Shown: positions 54,487-63,980 of the stretch, piece by piece | Numbering within the stretch: position 1 is the first letter of the stretch | Layout: each line of letters starts with the position of its first letter | DNA from: Flammeovirga sp. SJP92 | Lineage (GTDB): Bacteria; Bacteroidota; Bacteroidia; Cytophagales; Flammeovirgaceae | Assembly (NCBI RefSeq): GCF_001583495.1 | Contig: NZ_LQAQ01000119.1 | Span: forward strand, 43,617 to 107,616 | Direction of reading: 5' to 3' | Length of the DNA: 64,000 bases | Program-made: the position numbers and the translations under genes | The notes under the pieces: model-generated | The model's input: only the letters and a program-made list of their open reading frames with translations | The model's database searches: none | What the model was told of the DNA's origin: nothing

Positions 54487-57400
54487 ATGTACGAATACGA
54501 GGAAAAAGAAAAGGAGAGCCACAACTATCGTGGTGGATCTTTTGAAGGCTATAGAAACTATATACCATACCAACCCAAAGCCTTATTATTGAAAGTGTAT
54601 ATTGGTGCACATGAGATGTGGGTGGATGCCTGTGAAAGCATCGAAGGAAATGAAAACCGCCTGGAACTGATCAAGCTTCGGGAAATCGCTAGTAACAGTA
54701 GCCGTCAGGTGGAAGAAATGGCGCAATGGGCATTGGAAAACCTAAAAGACCCGACTCATATTTTCAACTATCAAGATGAAGCAGGGTTAAGGCACAGTGT
54801 ATTGGCTCCCTTGGTAGGAGAACTAGTGGGAAACTTGAAAGAAAACAAAGATTATGAAGGTTATTTTGAATTTGAAAAACGGATAGGGATCAGCCATGAA
54901 TCCATCTTGCCGATGTTGCCTCAATTTTCAGAAGAGACCGTTGTACTTGAGGAAATCAGCGTAAAAGCTTACTCGCTCAAGCATTTCTACATGGTATATA
55001 CATTACTCAAGGAAGAAGCCGATGCATGGTGGTTTTGGGAAGGAGGAAATGAGCTGAAAATAAGCCAACTCTTGCGTTACTTCAATAAGAAAGAACAAGA
55101 AGCTTGCAAAGAAAGTACAGCAATGCGTCAACTCATGAAAAAAGAACTTTCACAAGAAGAAATAGCCACAGGCATCCAGTCATGGAGTGCATGGAATTTC
55201 GAAGAAAAGCTTTCTTTTGTGATGCATAAAGGGAAAATTTCGTTCTCAGCCCTCTGTAAAATCAAGAAGGACGATTACGACTACTATTACATGTTTAAAA
55301 ACTTAGCACCGCACTACGATTCAGATGACAAACTTACACTAGAAGAGGTGAAAAGAAGCCTCAATCCTTCATATAAACAGTATTGGGAAGAAAAGAAAGG
55401 AGAAAAACGCTACTACCTTCATCACGCAGAGAGTGGGAACCTCGAGCTGGCAGAAAAGGATGACTTGAAAGAAATGGGCAAATACACTGAACTCCACAAA
55501 GCAAGGGCATTGGCTATGAAAATGAAGTCCTTGGGAATGTGGAACGAAGCCCGAGCAAATTGGGAAAAGCTTGACAAACTTATTGCTGAGGACGGTACAT
55601 TTGAAGATCGTGATGCCTACGAAGAATACTTGGAAGAACAGGGAGACCTCTATCTTGAAAATAAGTTTATTCCCAACGCCTTACGGATTGCTCAGCATTG
55701 GTTAGATGCCAGCGAAATGGCACTGTTGGATGAATACCGTAACTTGTTTAGTGAGGATGGTGAAACACTCTATGACCTGTTGCTCTCTTTCAGTTCCGAA
55801 TTTGAGAAATACGAGAAAGTGGCAATGCAAAAGACATTGACAAAACTTTCATTACAGGGGATAAAACATATATTGGAAAAACTTCCAGAAGATGACAAGT
55901 CTTACAATAATTTTAAGGAAAGCGAAGCACGTCTGGAGGAAGAGTATGCAATGCTCAAGGAGGAAACTGAAAGCCTCTCCCAATCTCTTAGATCGAATTT
56001 GAGCAATCAGCATCCTGTATTTCTGGATACTAGTCTTGACCTGATTGCCCTATATAGAGAATATGTAAAAGAGGGGCAAGACTCCAAAGCCTTCATTACC
56101 CATATGCAGGAACATATGGAGGAAAAGCTTGAAAATATCGAAACTGTCCGCAAACTGTTACACGATGACCCCGAATTTGTGTTCGAAATGGACTTGGTGG
56201 TTGCAGAAACCAAAAAGAGTCTTTTGGGTTGGGACTTTGGTCATTTAGGAGAAGCCGCAGATCGAAAAGTCAAAAGTATCAGCAACTGGAAAATGGCAAG
56301 GGACATCAGCTTGGCTGTAGTCTCGATAGGCGCAGGGATTGCAACAGTATTCACCTCGGGGGCTGCATCAGGTCTTTTAGTGGCGTCTTTGGGTGCTTTG
56401 AGTGTGGGAGCCAGTGCTACAGACATCTACATCCAGCAAACCGAATATAATGAGCAGTCTGCTGTAGCCAACACTTCTCTTAGTCCAGAACAGCGACTGC
56501 ATTCAGAGTACCCAAATGTGGGTTGGTTGTTGGTGGCTTATGCAGGAGCCATCTTCGATGTTGCCGATGCGGTTAAGATTGTCTCCAAACTTAATAAAAG
56601 TATACTGAAGGGTGCAAGAGCCACCTTTGCCAAGGAATTAGGTGACTTAGCGAAAGTTTTGGGCAAAAGTAAGGATCTTTTTGTTGAAGAGGTCCTGACC
56701 AAATTCCGCTTAGGGCAGGACGTCAAAGCCCGTGTGCTTCAAAAAATGGCCGACGATCCTCAGCCCTTCTTTACAGAACAGTTATCCCTTAGTGCTTCAG
56801 GAGTTCAAAATGCAACGGTAAACATTCCCAACCCGGAACTTGGTTTACGGTATATACAGCAGGCAGGAGAAGAGGCTTATACAGAAGTCATTCGGCAGTC
56901 CCATAAAGACTTTATCTCTGAAGTCAAGAAACTGTTCCAAGAAGAGAGTTTTGCACCTTGGGCAGACAAGCTGACAGGGATATTCAAAAGTTTTAGGGAT
57001 GAAGAAAGGGTCTACAAAATACTAGCAAAAATACAAAATGATCCTCAGATCAAAGAAACCATTGGCAAGGGACTAGAGCTTCTGTTTAAAAATGATTTGA
57101 TCAATTCTAGGCCCCAAGCACTATCGGTTGTATTGGAAAAATTCTTGCTCAACTTCAGTACTAAAGGAGGAATGGGGTTGTCCTTAGAAGATTTACAGAA
57201 GCTCGAAAAGATAAGTGAAAAACTGTTGTCTAAAGGTGATGATGAATTGCAAGATATTTTCCTAGCCTTTTTTAAAGAAGAGGGAGATCTCAAACACATA
57301 CAGGCAAAGCGTTTTATCGAAAATCTCAATAATAGCGATGACTTGGAGGCGGTGATCCGCAAAAAGATCAGGGAAGATCGAACCCTTAATGACTTCATGC

Positions 57401-58470
57401 GTGCTAAAAAAGCAGGTACAGTCTTGGAGCAGGGTTTGGAACTGCTCAATATGACCGAAGAAGGTTTTGTCAAGGCTTTCCGTAGTAAATTATCACCTTT
57501 TGACAATCCCAATATCTACAAAGCCGTAGAAGAGTTGTTGATGGATGAAAAATTGACAAAATACTTGGCAGACAACAGCAGACGTATTCCCGAAGTAAGA
57601 GGTAACTTCATCAAGCAATTTAATGAAGAATACGCCAAGCTGATCAAAGAAAACGAGGACTTCGGACTTTTTGTAGAACATTTACGTTATACAAAAGGCT
57701 CAGTAGGCGAGAGTTTTGCTTTGTCTAAAAATCTCATGATCGAAGCCAATCCTGCTTACAAGACATTGATAGGGCACATGACCATTGAGTTCAGTAAGAT
57801 CAAGGGACTTGCAGAGATCTTTGAAAAGATCGCCAAGAATAGTAAAAGGTTGATCCCTGATGAATTCATGTTCAACTTCAACTTGGGGCGGTTCATTGAT
57901 GTAAAAGTGGGGTATGCTAAGGTGAGTATCTCAGAAGGACAGATCAAAAACTATCTGGCCTTGATGAACGAACTTCGTGAAGGCATATTTTCCGATGAGC
58001 TTTTGGAGTTGATTTCGGTGCAGGCACTTAAAAAACATAATGGGGCATTGCTAGATGTTTTCAATGGGAGCAAAGCTGGAGTAGTGGAAATATTAAGTAA
58101 AAATATGGATAAAGTCCTTGCAGAACAGAAATGTGGAGAATTACTTTCCTTGCTCAAAAAAGGCGATACTGATAACTTTGTGAAAGAATTGGGGGAAGTT
58201 AAGTCAGGCGAGTTGATCCACTTTATCAGAGAACAGAATATCCCTTTGATTGATCCTTCAAAGTTTAAAGTCAAGGGAATGGATTATCTCTTTTTGCCTG
58301 AAGCAGGTGGTAAAAGTGCTTTGGGAGCAGCAGAGTTGGCCAAGAAACAGATCAGTAAAGCCTTAGAACCATTAGGTGAGAAAAAAATAGGAATAATTCT
58401 TAAGAGAAAAGATATTCGAGTATGGTATATGAATGAGGTCGGAGAAATAGAAGAATTAACATTAATATAA
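54487..58470 (+). CDS. Large polymorphic-toxin-like protein
   Basis: 1327 aa. No known enzymatic domain. Residues 1-600 are charged and helical, with no signal peptide. A glycine/alanine-rich hydrophobic stretch at about 605-645 (GAGIATVFTSGAASGLLVAS) and another at about 678-700 (GWLLVAYAGAIFDVADAVKI) are the kind found before the variable tip of polymorphic toxins. A long helical region follows, then a short C-terminal tip ending KRKDIRVWYMNEVGEIEELT. Ten bases after its stop lies the first of two immunity-like paralogues, and a broken copy of its tail precedes the second. Its G/C content appears higher than that of the island genes upstream. Delivery route (T6SS or contractile injection) is unknown. 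Confidence 0.65.
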   Translation: MYEYEEKEKESHNYRGGSFEGYRNYIPYQPKALLLKVYIGAHEMWVDACESIEGNENRLELIKLREIASNSSRQVEEMAQWALENLKDPTHIFNYQDEAGLRHSVLAPLVGELVGNLKENKDYEGYFEFEKRIGISHESILPMLPQFSEETVVLEEISVKAYSLKHFYMVYTLLKEEADAWWFWEGGNELKISQLLRYFNKKEQEACKESTAMRQLMKKELSQEEIATGIQSWSAWNFEEKLSFVMHKGKISFSALCKIKKDDYDYYYMFKNLAPHYDSDDKLTLEEVKRSLNPSYKQYWEEKKGEKRYYLHHAESGNLELAEKDDLKEMGKYTELHKARALAMKMKSLGMWNEARANWEKLDKLIAEDGTFEDRDAYEEYLEEQGDLYLENKFIPNALRIAQHWLDASEMALLDEYRNLFSEDGETLYDLLLSFSSEFEKYEKVAMQKTLTKLSLQGIKHILEKLPEDDKSYNNFKESEARLEEEYAMLKEETESLSQSLRSNLSNQHPVFLDTSLDLIALYREYVKEGQDSKAFITHMQEHMEEKLENIETVRKLLHDDPEFVFEMDLVVAETKKSLLGWDFGHLGEAADRKVKSISNWKMARDISLAVVSIGAGIATVFTSGAASGLLVASLGALSVGASATDIYIQQTEYNEQSAVANTSLSPEQRLHSEYPNVGWLLVAYAGAIFDVADAVKIVSKLNKSILKGARATFAKELGDLAKVLGKSKDLFVEEVLTKFRLGQDVKARVLQKMADDPQPFFTEQLSLSASGVQNATVNIPNPELGLRYIQQAGEEAYTEVIRQSHKDFISEVKKLFQEESFAPWADKLTGIFKSFRDEERVYKILAKIQNDPQIKETIGKGLELLFKNDLINSRPQALSVVLEKFLLNFSTKGGMGLSLEDLQKLEKISEKLLSKGDDELQDIFLAFFKEEGDLKHIQAKRFIENLNNSDDLEAVIRKKIREDRTLNDFMRAKKAGTVLEQGLELLNMTEEGFVKAFRSKLSPFDNPNIYKAVEELLMDEKLTKYLADNSRRIPEVRGNFIKQFNEEYAKLIKENEDFGLFVEHLRYTKGSVGESFALSKNLMIEANPAYKTLIGHMTIEFSKIKGLAEIFEKIAKNSKRLIPDEFMFNFNLGRFIDVKVGYAKVSISEGQIKNYLALMNELREGIFSDELLELISVQALKKHNGALLDVFNGSKAGVVEILSKNMDKVLAEQKCGELLSLLKKGDTDNFVKELGEVKSGELIHFIREQNIPLIDPSKFKVKGMDYLFLPEAGGKSALGAAELAKKQISKALEPLGEKKIGIILKRKDIRVWYMNEVGEIEELTLI

Positions 58471-58479
58471 AAAATCAAT

Positions 58480-59301
58480 ATGCATACCTTATTAACAACG
58501 CTAGATGGTGTCATGAAGACAGGTAGTAATGTGGCACATATAAAAAAAATCATTGATACCTTGATAGACAATCCTTTTTATACGGATTGGAAAACAATGG
58601 AGCTTCGTATTCAAAGAGTAAACGATGAAGATATCTTATCAGAAGAAGGGCTTGACTTTGACCTTCATCGGATACATGAACATTTTTTTACAGATCTGAT
58701 GGCATACCGTTGGATGACAATTTATGGAGAAGGAGAAAATAGACTTAAAGTATCTATACTTGAACCACAACAAGGAAATAGAAATTATAAATTTGGGATA
58801 AGTTTTGAGTTAGAAGAACAGTATTTGAAAGGTAAAAAAGCTAATCAGTTTACTGATATGGTCAAAGGTAAATTGTCAGCGTTTATCTATCCAATTTCTT
58901 TTACAGCGACAGTTATGTATGAAGAAAAAGAAGACCCTGACTATGGAACAGACCAGTATGATTTCGAAGGAAAGTATGATATTCCTCAAACAGGACTTTC
59001 TTATGGTGCGGTCTATTGGCAGTATTTGACAGGGCAACTAGAGTTTCAAGATGATTACAGTGTTGAAGTTTTGGAGAATGCCCCTGCTTTTAAGAAAAGG
59101 CACCTCCAAAAAAGGATAGATGGGCAACCTTACCATACTTTCGACTATCAGATTTATGACAATCCTTTCGAAAAGACCAAGGAAGAAAATCTAGAGATGA
59201 TGCGGGAATTTTTCGGTTATATTAGGGCAGAGCGTATAAAACTGAGGAAGGCAGGTTACGAAGGACCAGAAGGAAAAGACCGTTTTGTACCTAGGTACTA
59301 A
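58480..59301 (+). CDS. Probable immunity protein, paralogue 1
   Basis: 273 aa, acidic, soluble, no leader; family not recognised. It starts 9 bp after the toxin-like gene, the usual place for a cognate immunity gene. The C-terminal ~150 residues (from MVKGKLSAFIYPISFTATVM onward) are nearly identical to paralogue 2, while the N-terminal ~110 residues differ at many positions. A terminator follows. Role is inferred from position and duplication. Confidence 0.65.
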   Translation: MHTLLTTLDGVMKTGSNVAHIKKIIDTLIDNPFYTDWKTMELRIQRVNDEDILSEEGLDFDLHRIHEHFFTDLMAYRWMTIYGEGENRLKVSILEPQQGNRNYKFGISFELEEQYLKGKKANQFTDMVKGKLSAFIYPISFTATVMYEEKEDPDYGTDQYDFEGKYDIPQTGLSYGAVYWQYLTGQLEFQDDYSVEVLENAPAFKKRHLQKRIDGQPYHTFDYQIYDNPFEKTKEENLEMMREFFGYIRAERIKLRKAGYEGPEGKDRFVPRY

Positions 59302-59316
59302 TAGTGGATGATTGGG

Positions 59317-59351
59317 AACAGGTTTGTCAGAAAGGGATGAACCTGTTTTTT
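59317..59351 (+). terminator. Terminator after immunity-like paralogue 1
   Basis: AACAGGTT pairs with AACCTGTT around a 15-base loop, followed by a T-run. A near copy follows paralogue 2 at 60333-60368. Confidence 0.7.
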
Positions 59352-59365
59352 ATTCCTTGGCAGGG

Positions 59366-59491
59366 GATAAAATAAAAAGAGTCTTACGAAATGAGCTAGG
59401 GAGAAAAGGAGCTGATAAAGTGTTGTAAAAAAGAGAGTTTAGAGTCTGATATATGGACAAAGGGGGTAAGATTATAGAATTAGCATTATAA
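59366..59491 (+). pseudogene. Orphan remnant of a toxin C-terminus
   Basis: Translated, it reads DKIKRVLRNELGRKGADKVL, stop, KREFRV, stop, YMDKGGKIIELAL, stop. This aligns with the last 40 residues of the large toxin (KQISKALEPLGEKK, KRKDIRVWYM, GEIEELTLI) with one indel; the Trp codon of RVWYM is TGA here. It ends 5 bp before paralogue 2, mirroring the 9-bp toxin-to-paralogue-1 spacing. It is a dead second toxin tip. Confidence 0.75.
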
Positions 59492-59496
59492 AAAAT

Positions 59497-60327
59497 ATGA
59501 ATACATTAATAACAACGCTAGATGGTATCATGAAAGTAGCTACAAATGTAGCATATCTAAAAAAAATCATTGACTCCTTGATCAATAACTCTTTTTATAG
59601 TGATTGGAAAACAATGGAACTTTGTATCCAAAGAGAAGGAGATGAAGAGATCTTATCAGAAGAAGGTCTTGAATTTGACCTTAATCGAATACATCAACAT
59701 TTTTTTTCCAATTTAACATCATATAGAAGGATTGATTTATTTGGAGAAGGTGAAAATAGGTTTAACTTTTCTATACTTGAGCCCAAACAAGGGAATAGAA
59801 ATGTTCAATTTGGGATAAGTTTTGAGTTAGAAGAACAATATTTGATGGGTAAAAAAGCTAATCAGTTTGCTGATATGGTCAAAGGTAAATTGTCAGCGTT
59901 TATCTATCCTATTTCTTTTACAGCAACAGTTATGTATGAAGAAAAAGACGATCCTAACTATGGTAGCAGTATATATAGCTTTGAAAGAAAATATAAGATT
60001 CCTAAAACAGGACTTTCCTATGGAGCAGTTTATTGGCAGTATTTGACAGGGCAACTAGAGTTTCAAGACGATTACAGTGTTGAGGTACTGGAGAATGCCC
60101 CTGCTTTCAAGAAAAGGCATCTCCAAAAAAGGATTGATGGGCAACCTTACCATACTTTCGACTATCAGATTTATGATAACCCATTCGAAAAGACCAAGGA
60201 AGAAAACCTAGAGATGATGCGGGAATTTTTCGGTTATATTAGGGCAGAGCGTATAAAACTGAGAAAGGCAGGTTACAAGGTCCAGAAGGAAAAGACCGTT
60301 TTGTACCTAGGTACTAATAGTGTATGA
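59497..60327 (+). CDS. Probable immunity protein, paralogue 2
   Basis: 276 aa, tandem duplicate of the preceding immunity-like gene. The C-terminal half is almost identical, but a one-base deletion near 60277 changes the last residues to KVQKEKTVLYLGTNSV in place of EGPEGKDRFVPRY. The N-terminal ~110 residues are diverged (about two thirds identical by eye), which is where cognate specificity may lie. It follows the orphan toxin-tip remnant. Confidence 0.65.
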   Translation: MNTLITTLDGIMKVATNVAYLKKIIDSLINNSFYSDWKTMELCIQREGDEEILSEEGLEFDLNRIHQHFFSNLTSYRRIDLFGEGENRFNFSILEPKQGNRNVQFGISFELEEQYLMGKKANQFADMVKGKLSAFIYPISFTATVMYEEKDDPNYGSSIYSFERKYKIPKTGLSYGAVYWQYLTGQLEFQDDYSVEVLENAPAFKKRHLQKRIDGQPYHTFDYQIYDNPFEKTKEENLEMMREFFGYIRAERIKLRKAGYKVQKEKTVLYLGTNSV

Positions 60328-60332
60328 TTGGA

Positions 60333-60368
60333 AACAGGTTTGTCAGAAAAGGATGAATCTGTTTTTTT
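60333..60368 (+). terminator. Terminator after immunity-like paralogue 2
   Basis: AACAGGTT pairs with AATCTGTT (one G-T pair) around a 15-base loop and runs into seven or more T residues; duplicate of 59317-59351. Confidence 0.65.
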
Positions 60369-60631
60369 ATTCCTTGGTAGGCTAGTTGAATTTGGTAAGT
60401 TAGCATATGGAAAGTAAAAAAACACTGAATCATTATATCACTTAAAGATATAGGTAAATGTATCGTATAAAGCATTATGTCTCTACTGAAATCTGTTACA
60501 CCCAAATTCCTAAATTGAAATAATATCGTTCTGTATAGCTATAATGTCTTGTGGCTCACAAACCATCATAAAAACCACTATTCGGACCACAAAACAAATT
60601 ATTATCTTTCATTCAAAAATTCCCCTTTCAT

Positions 60632-60780
60632 TTACACACGAAAAGAATCAGGAGCTTTTGGCCTATTGAGCCTTTCTTTAAAAATGTACTCTTGTTTTGT
60701 ATTACAATAATTTATATTTTGAGTAAGCTTTTCAAAATCTAATTATGTGAAAGTAACTTGGGAGGCATTTTTATTAATAG
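60632..60780 (+). repeat. Island leader repeat, copy E
   Basis: Aligns with copies A and B: ACACACGAAAAGAATCAGG at the start, CTCTTGTTTTGTATTACAAT in the middle, AAGCTTTTCAAAATCTAA, and TTGGGAGGCATTTTTATTA at the end. It lies 42 bp before the ATG at 60822 in a 494-bp gap; the rest of the gap has no gene. Confidence 0.75.
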
Positions 60781-60821
60781 GTTATCACTATTGTTCATAT
60801 TCAATATTGTAAGTTATCAAA

Positions 60822-61514
60822 ATGGAAGAACTCCTAATTTTACTGAGTTACCCGATTGCATGGGGAATTGATAAATTAAAGATACTCAAAGGGTTTTCTA
60901 ATTCTTTGATAACTAAAATAGTAATAATACTCTTAGTTGTCTTTGTAATTATTGTAATTTCTCCCATTAGTTTTGTAGGGAAAACTTTAGACTTTATAAT
61001 TATTCTTTCTTTGAGTCTTTTTATATTTATTCTTGGGTTAAGGCTTAAGAAGAATAAACAAAGAATTGGGTCAATGATAGACTCCTTTGGTATGCTTTCA
61101 TTAATTTTATTCCCACTATTACTACTTCTGTTTATAACAAACCCATTGTACTATACCTATAAATTTGATATATCAGGATTAACCCCTAAAAGTACCACAA
61201 TGCTCAAAAAACATAGACTGGAACATTATTGTAAAAACTCAAATTTTACTTATCCAGGGAATCATATAATTGTTGTCAAACAAGTCTTGATACCTTACTT
61301 ACTTGAAATGAACATAGGCGAAGTTAAGGTAGGTAAGTACAATCAATTTGATTTACCCAAAAGTAAAATGACTAGGACAATTTATAATAGGGACGGCACG
61401 ATTGCTTCAATCAATAAGTTAAGTCATGTTTTATATGAAATCAAAGATGACTGCTTGATCAAAAAAGAGTATACAAATTCTGTTTATGTAGAGACAAATA
61501 AATTCAAAATTTAA
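60822..61514 (+). CDS. Hypothetical membrane protein
   Basis: 230 aa with four hydrophobic segments in the first 110 residues (LITKIVIILLVVFVIIVISP, then DFIIILSLSLFIFILGLRLK and LILFPLLLLLFITNPLYYTY) and a soluble C-terminal domain of about 115 residues. Not recognised. It follows leader repeat E, as the other island genes do their copies. Confidence 0.55.
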   Translation: MEELLILLSYPIAWGIDKLKILKGFSNSLITKIVIILLVVFVIIVISPISFVGKTLDFIIILSLSLFIFILGLRLKKNKQRIGSMIDSFGMLSLILFPLLLLLFITNPLYYTYKFDISGLTPKSTTMLKKHRLEHYCKNSNFTYPGNHIIVVKQVLIPYLLEMNIGEVKVGKYNQFDLPKSKMTRTIYNRDGTIASINKLSHVLYEIKDDCLIKKEYTNSVYVETNKFKI

Positions 61515-61586
61515 AAAATCAGCCTGCAAAAATGAGGATAACCCACAATCAACTGCAGGTTACCCTTCTATTCAAAACAAAATCTC

Positions 61587-63446
61587 TTATTGCACGTCCA
61601 ATTTATAATCATGAGCACCTGGAGCATAATTACTGCGGTGTACTTCAGTTCCAATAGCTTTCTGATTCTTACCGAAATTATCACCACCCCAGTTGATTTC
61701 AGCACGTCCATCACCAATGACAATATCTATGAGTTTCTTTTGCATTTGCTTTGCAATGTTTTGGTATTTTTTGTCAAATGCTAGATTGTTGGTTTCATCA
61801 GGATCAATGCTTGTGTGGTAAAGGGCAGGGTCAAGTTGTTTGTAAGTGGCTTTTCTTGCCCATTCCATATCAACGCCTCTTTTTGAATGGGGTCTTGTTT
61901 TGATCGAGAAAATATAATCTTTTGTGCGGATATAAGCTCTGGGACCAATAGCATGATGACTTTCACCAATCACATAATCACGAACAGGAGCTAAGCCTGA
62001 GGCTACTTCTTGAAGGTCTAACCCATCGAGGTAGTCAAATTCTTTATCTTTTATATTGCCACCGCCAGCAGTGATTAAAGTAGGGGCAATGTCTACAAAT
62101 TCTGTAAAATCCTTTACTACTTTTCCTTTAGGGAATTTCTTTTTGTCAGAAGAAACAACAATGATAGGGTTGTGAGCATCCATTTCCCAAGGAGTATTTT
62201 TTGCAATAGAGCCATGTTCGTTGAGCTTCCAGCCGTGATCACCGCATACATATAAAATAAGCCAAGGACGCTGATGCTTTTCACTGTATTCAATAAATGC
62301 TTTTGTGGCTTTACCGATCAGCTGATCACCATAAGCACAAAAAGCATAGTAGTCTTGTATCATTTTTTGTTTTTGCTCATCTGTGAAATCATTAGAGTAG
62401 CTATTATCCACTCTTTTCTTAAACGCTTTTGCCAGCTTATTGTATTCCTCATCCGTCAGTTCAGGTACCTTATAATTGTGCTTTTGAAAACGAGCTCTGA
62501 AGTCTGCTGGAGGGAGCACAGGAGTGTGAGGGAAGTCATACCCAATATTACAGAAAAGGGGTTTTGAAGTGTCCGCTCCATCAAAAGTTTTACTGCCCAC
62601 TGAAAATTTTTGATCCTCATTTTTTAGAAAATCAATCAATGCCGTGGTATATAAACCATCGCGTGTTTTGCCTGCGGGTTGAGGACTAACTCCAGCCAAA
62701 ACGCCATGATTAAATACCGTCTCTGGTTGCCCTTTCTTGTTATTGTGTTTGTACATCAAATCAAACTTCTCGTAGGCTTTTTTGGCCATTCCTGCAAACT
62801 GTGGATTTTCTTCTTCCAGTTGCTTAGAAATGTAATAGATCTTATTATTCTCATCTCTTAAAAATGAAACTTGCTTAACAGGATTCTTTAGTTTTTGACC
62901 ATCAATTGCCGTCAGTTTATAGACTTTTCCCCACTCTGCCAGCTTCTCACTTTCGAATAATTTTGCATCAATATCTGTGCTATAAATATTCTCTTTTACA
63001 GCTTTCCCATTTTTGAGATTTCTAACGCGTACTCCTAATTTTCCTGTATGCATGGTCTGATAGCCCAACTTTTCCATTGTTTCAGGTAATAAAGGGTAGG
63101 AGTTGTCAGTATTCTTATTGAAATATTCAAATTGATAGATTCCCGAGCGGAAAGGGTAACGTCCTAAATGCATAGAGGCTCTTGATGGTGCACAACCTTG
63201 AGCTTGACAGTAAGTGTTGATATAAGTAACACCCATTTTGGCCAGTTTGTCTACATTAGGACTTTCTACATATCCTAACTTACTATTTTTCTGTCCATGA
63301 ATTATTTTATTAAATGCACTGATTGCATCATAGCGTTGATCATCTGTTACAATCCATAGGATGTTAGGTTGCTTTTGTGCGTAGAGTGTTTTGGAAGTCG
63401 AAAAAAAGGTCACTAAGACCAAAAGAGTAATTCTAATTTTATTCAT
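61587..63446 (-). CDS. S1-family sulfatase (iduronate-sulfatase-like)
   Basis: 619 aa from the ATG at 63446, chosen because it gives signal peptide MNKIRITLLVLVTFFSTSKT..YAQ; the frame runs further upstream without a leader. Metal ligands lie in WIVTDDQRYD, the formylglycine Cys is C85 in GCAPSRASMHLGRYP, and CGDHGWKLNEHGSIAKNTPW carries the late Asp/His and Lys. Longer than the first sulfatase and of a different subfamily. Probably periplasmic desulfation of algal polysaccharide; subfamily and substrate are not readable here. It stands alone. Confidence 0.85.
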   Translation of the reverse strand: MNKIRITLLVLVTFFSTSKTLYAQKQPNILWIVTDDQRYDAISAFNKIIHGQKNSKLGYVESPNVDKLAKMGVTYINTYCQAQGCAPSRASMHLGRYPFRSGIYQFEYFNKNTDNSYPLLPETMEKLGYQTMHTGKLGVRVRNLKNGKAVKENIYSTDIDAKLFESEKLAEWGKVYKLTAIDGQKLKNPVKQVSFLRDENNKIYYISKQLEEENPQFAGMAKKAYEKFDLMYKHNNKKGQPETVFNHGVLAGVSPQPAGKTRDGLYTTALIDFLKNEDQKFSVGSKTFDGADTSKPLFCNIGYDFPHTPVLPPADFRARFQKHNYKVPELTDEEYNKLAKAFKKRVDNSYSNDFTDEQKQKMIQDYYAFCAYGDQLIGKATKAFIEYSEKHQRPWLILYVCGDHGWKLNEHGSIAKNTPWEMDAHNPIIVVSSDKKKFPKGKVVKDFTEFVDIAPTLITAGGGNIKDKEFDYLDGLDLQEVASGLAPVRDYVIGESHHAIGPRAYIRTKDYIFSIKTRPHSKRGVDMEWARKATYKQLDPALYHTSIDPDETNNLAFDKKYQNIAKQMQKKLIDIVIGDGRAEINWGGDNFGKNQKAIGTEVHRSNYAPGAHDYKLDVQ

Positions 63447-63798
63447 TTCTGTTGATTCGTTAATATCATTTTCCGAATGTTGAAATTTGGAGTAAATGAT
63501 GGATATAAGTAGTTCACTGTTCAACTGCTTAGATGCACTGAACATAATACAACATAACCGATGAAATGGAAAGTATAGGGTGTTCAACCGTAATGATAAT
63601 AGACTTTTTTGATCTTCCCCCTTTATTTTAAAGTATACAACAACCTATAAGGGTATGATGGATTGTTTTTTGAATTTTAAAGACTGTTTTTGTGTGATGT
63701 TATTAGTTTTTAGCAGAAAGGAAGAGTGTTTTAAAGATGGGTGAAATGGGGTGTATTGTAAATAATTTCAAGGTTCCAAGGAGTTGGGTGGTTTGTAG

Positions 63799-63980
63799 AC
63801 CCATAATTAAAATTATGGGCTTTTGGGAAGATATTCCTCTTTTCGTCTTTCATTTTAAACTTAAGATATTTCAATGGTTTACCTGATCGTAAATTCATCT
63901 AAATACGAGTAGTTCAAATATTTTTATCAAAAGATGTAAAAAAGGATAGCTTCCCATAAGCCCGTGACTTCAGTCATGGT
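63799..63980. repeat. REP-doublet-like element, copy 2
   Basis: Left arm 63799-63830 contains the perfect palindrome CCCATAATTAAAATTATGGG followed by CTTTTGGGAAG; right arm 63950-63980 is its inverted, diverged partner, itself hairpin-forming (CCGTGACTTCAGTCATGG). Same layout as 7039-7130 but with a longer spacer. It lies in the 554-bp region upstream of the sulfatase gene, which otherwise shows no gene. Confidence 0.6.

Noticed and set aside
38384..61514. Integron-type gene-cassette array
   Set aside because: The repeats lie upstream of starts, not after stops, and lack paired attC core sites (GTTRRRY/RYYYAAC) at regular positions; no integrase gene is present.
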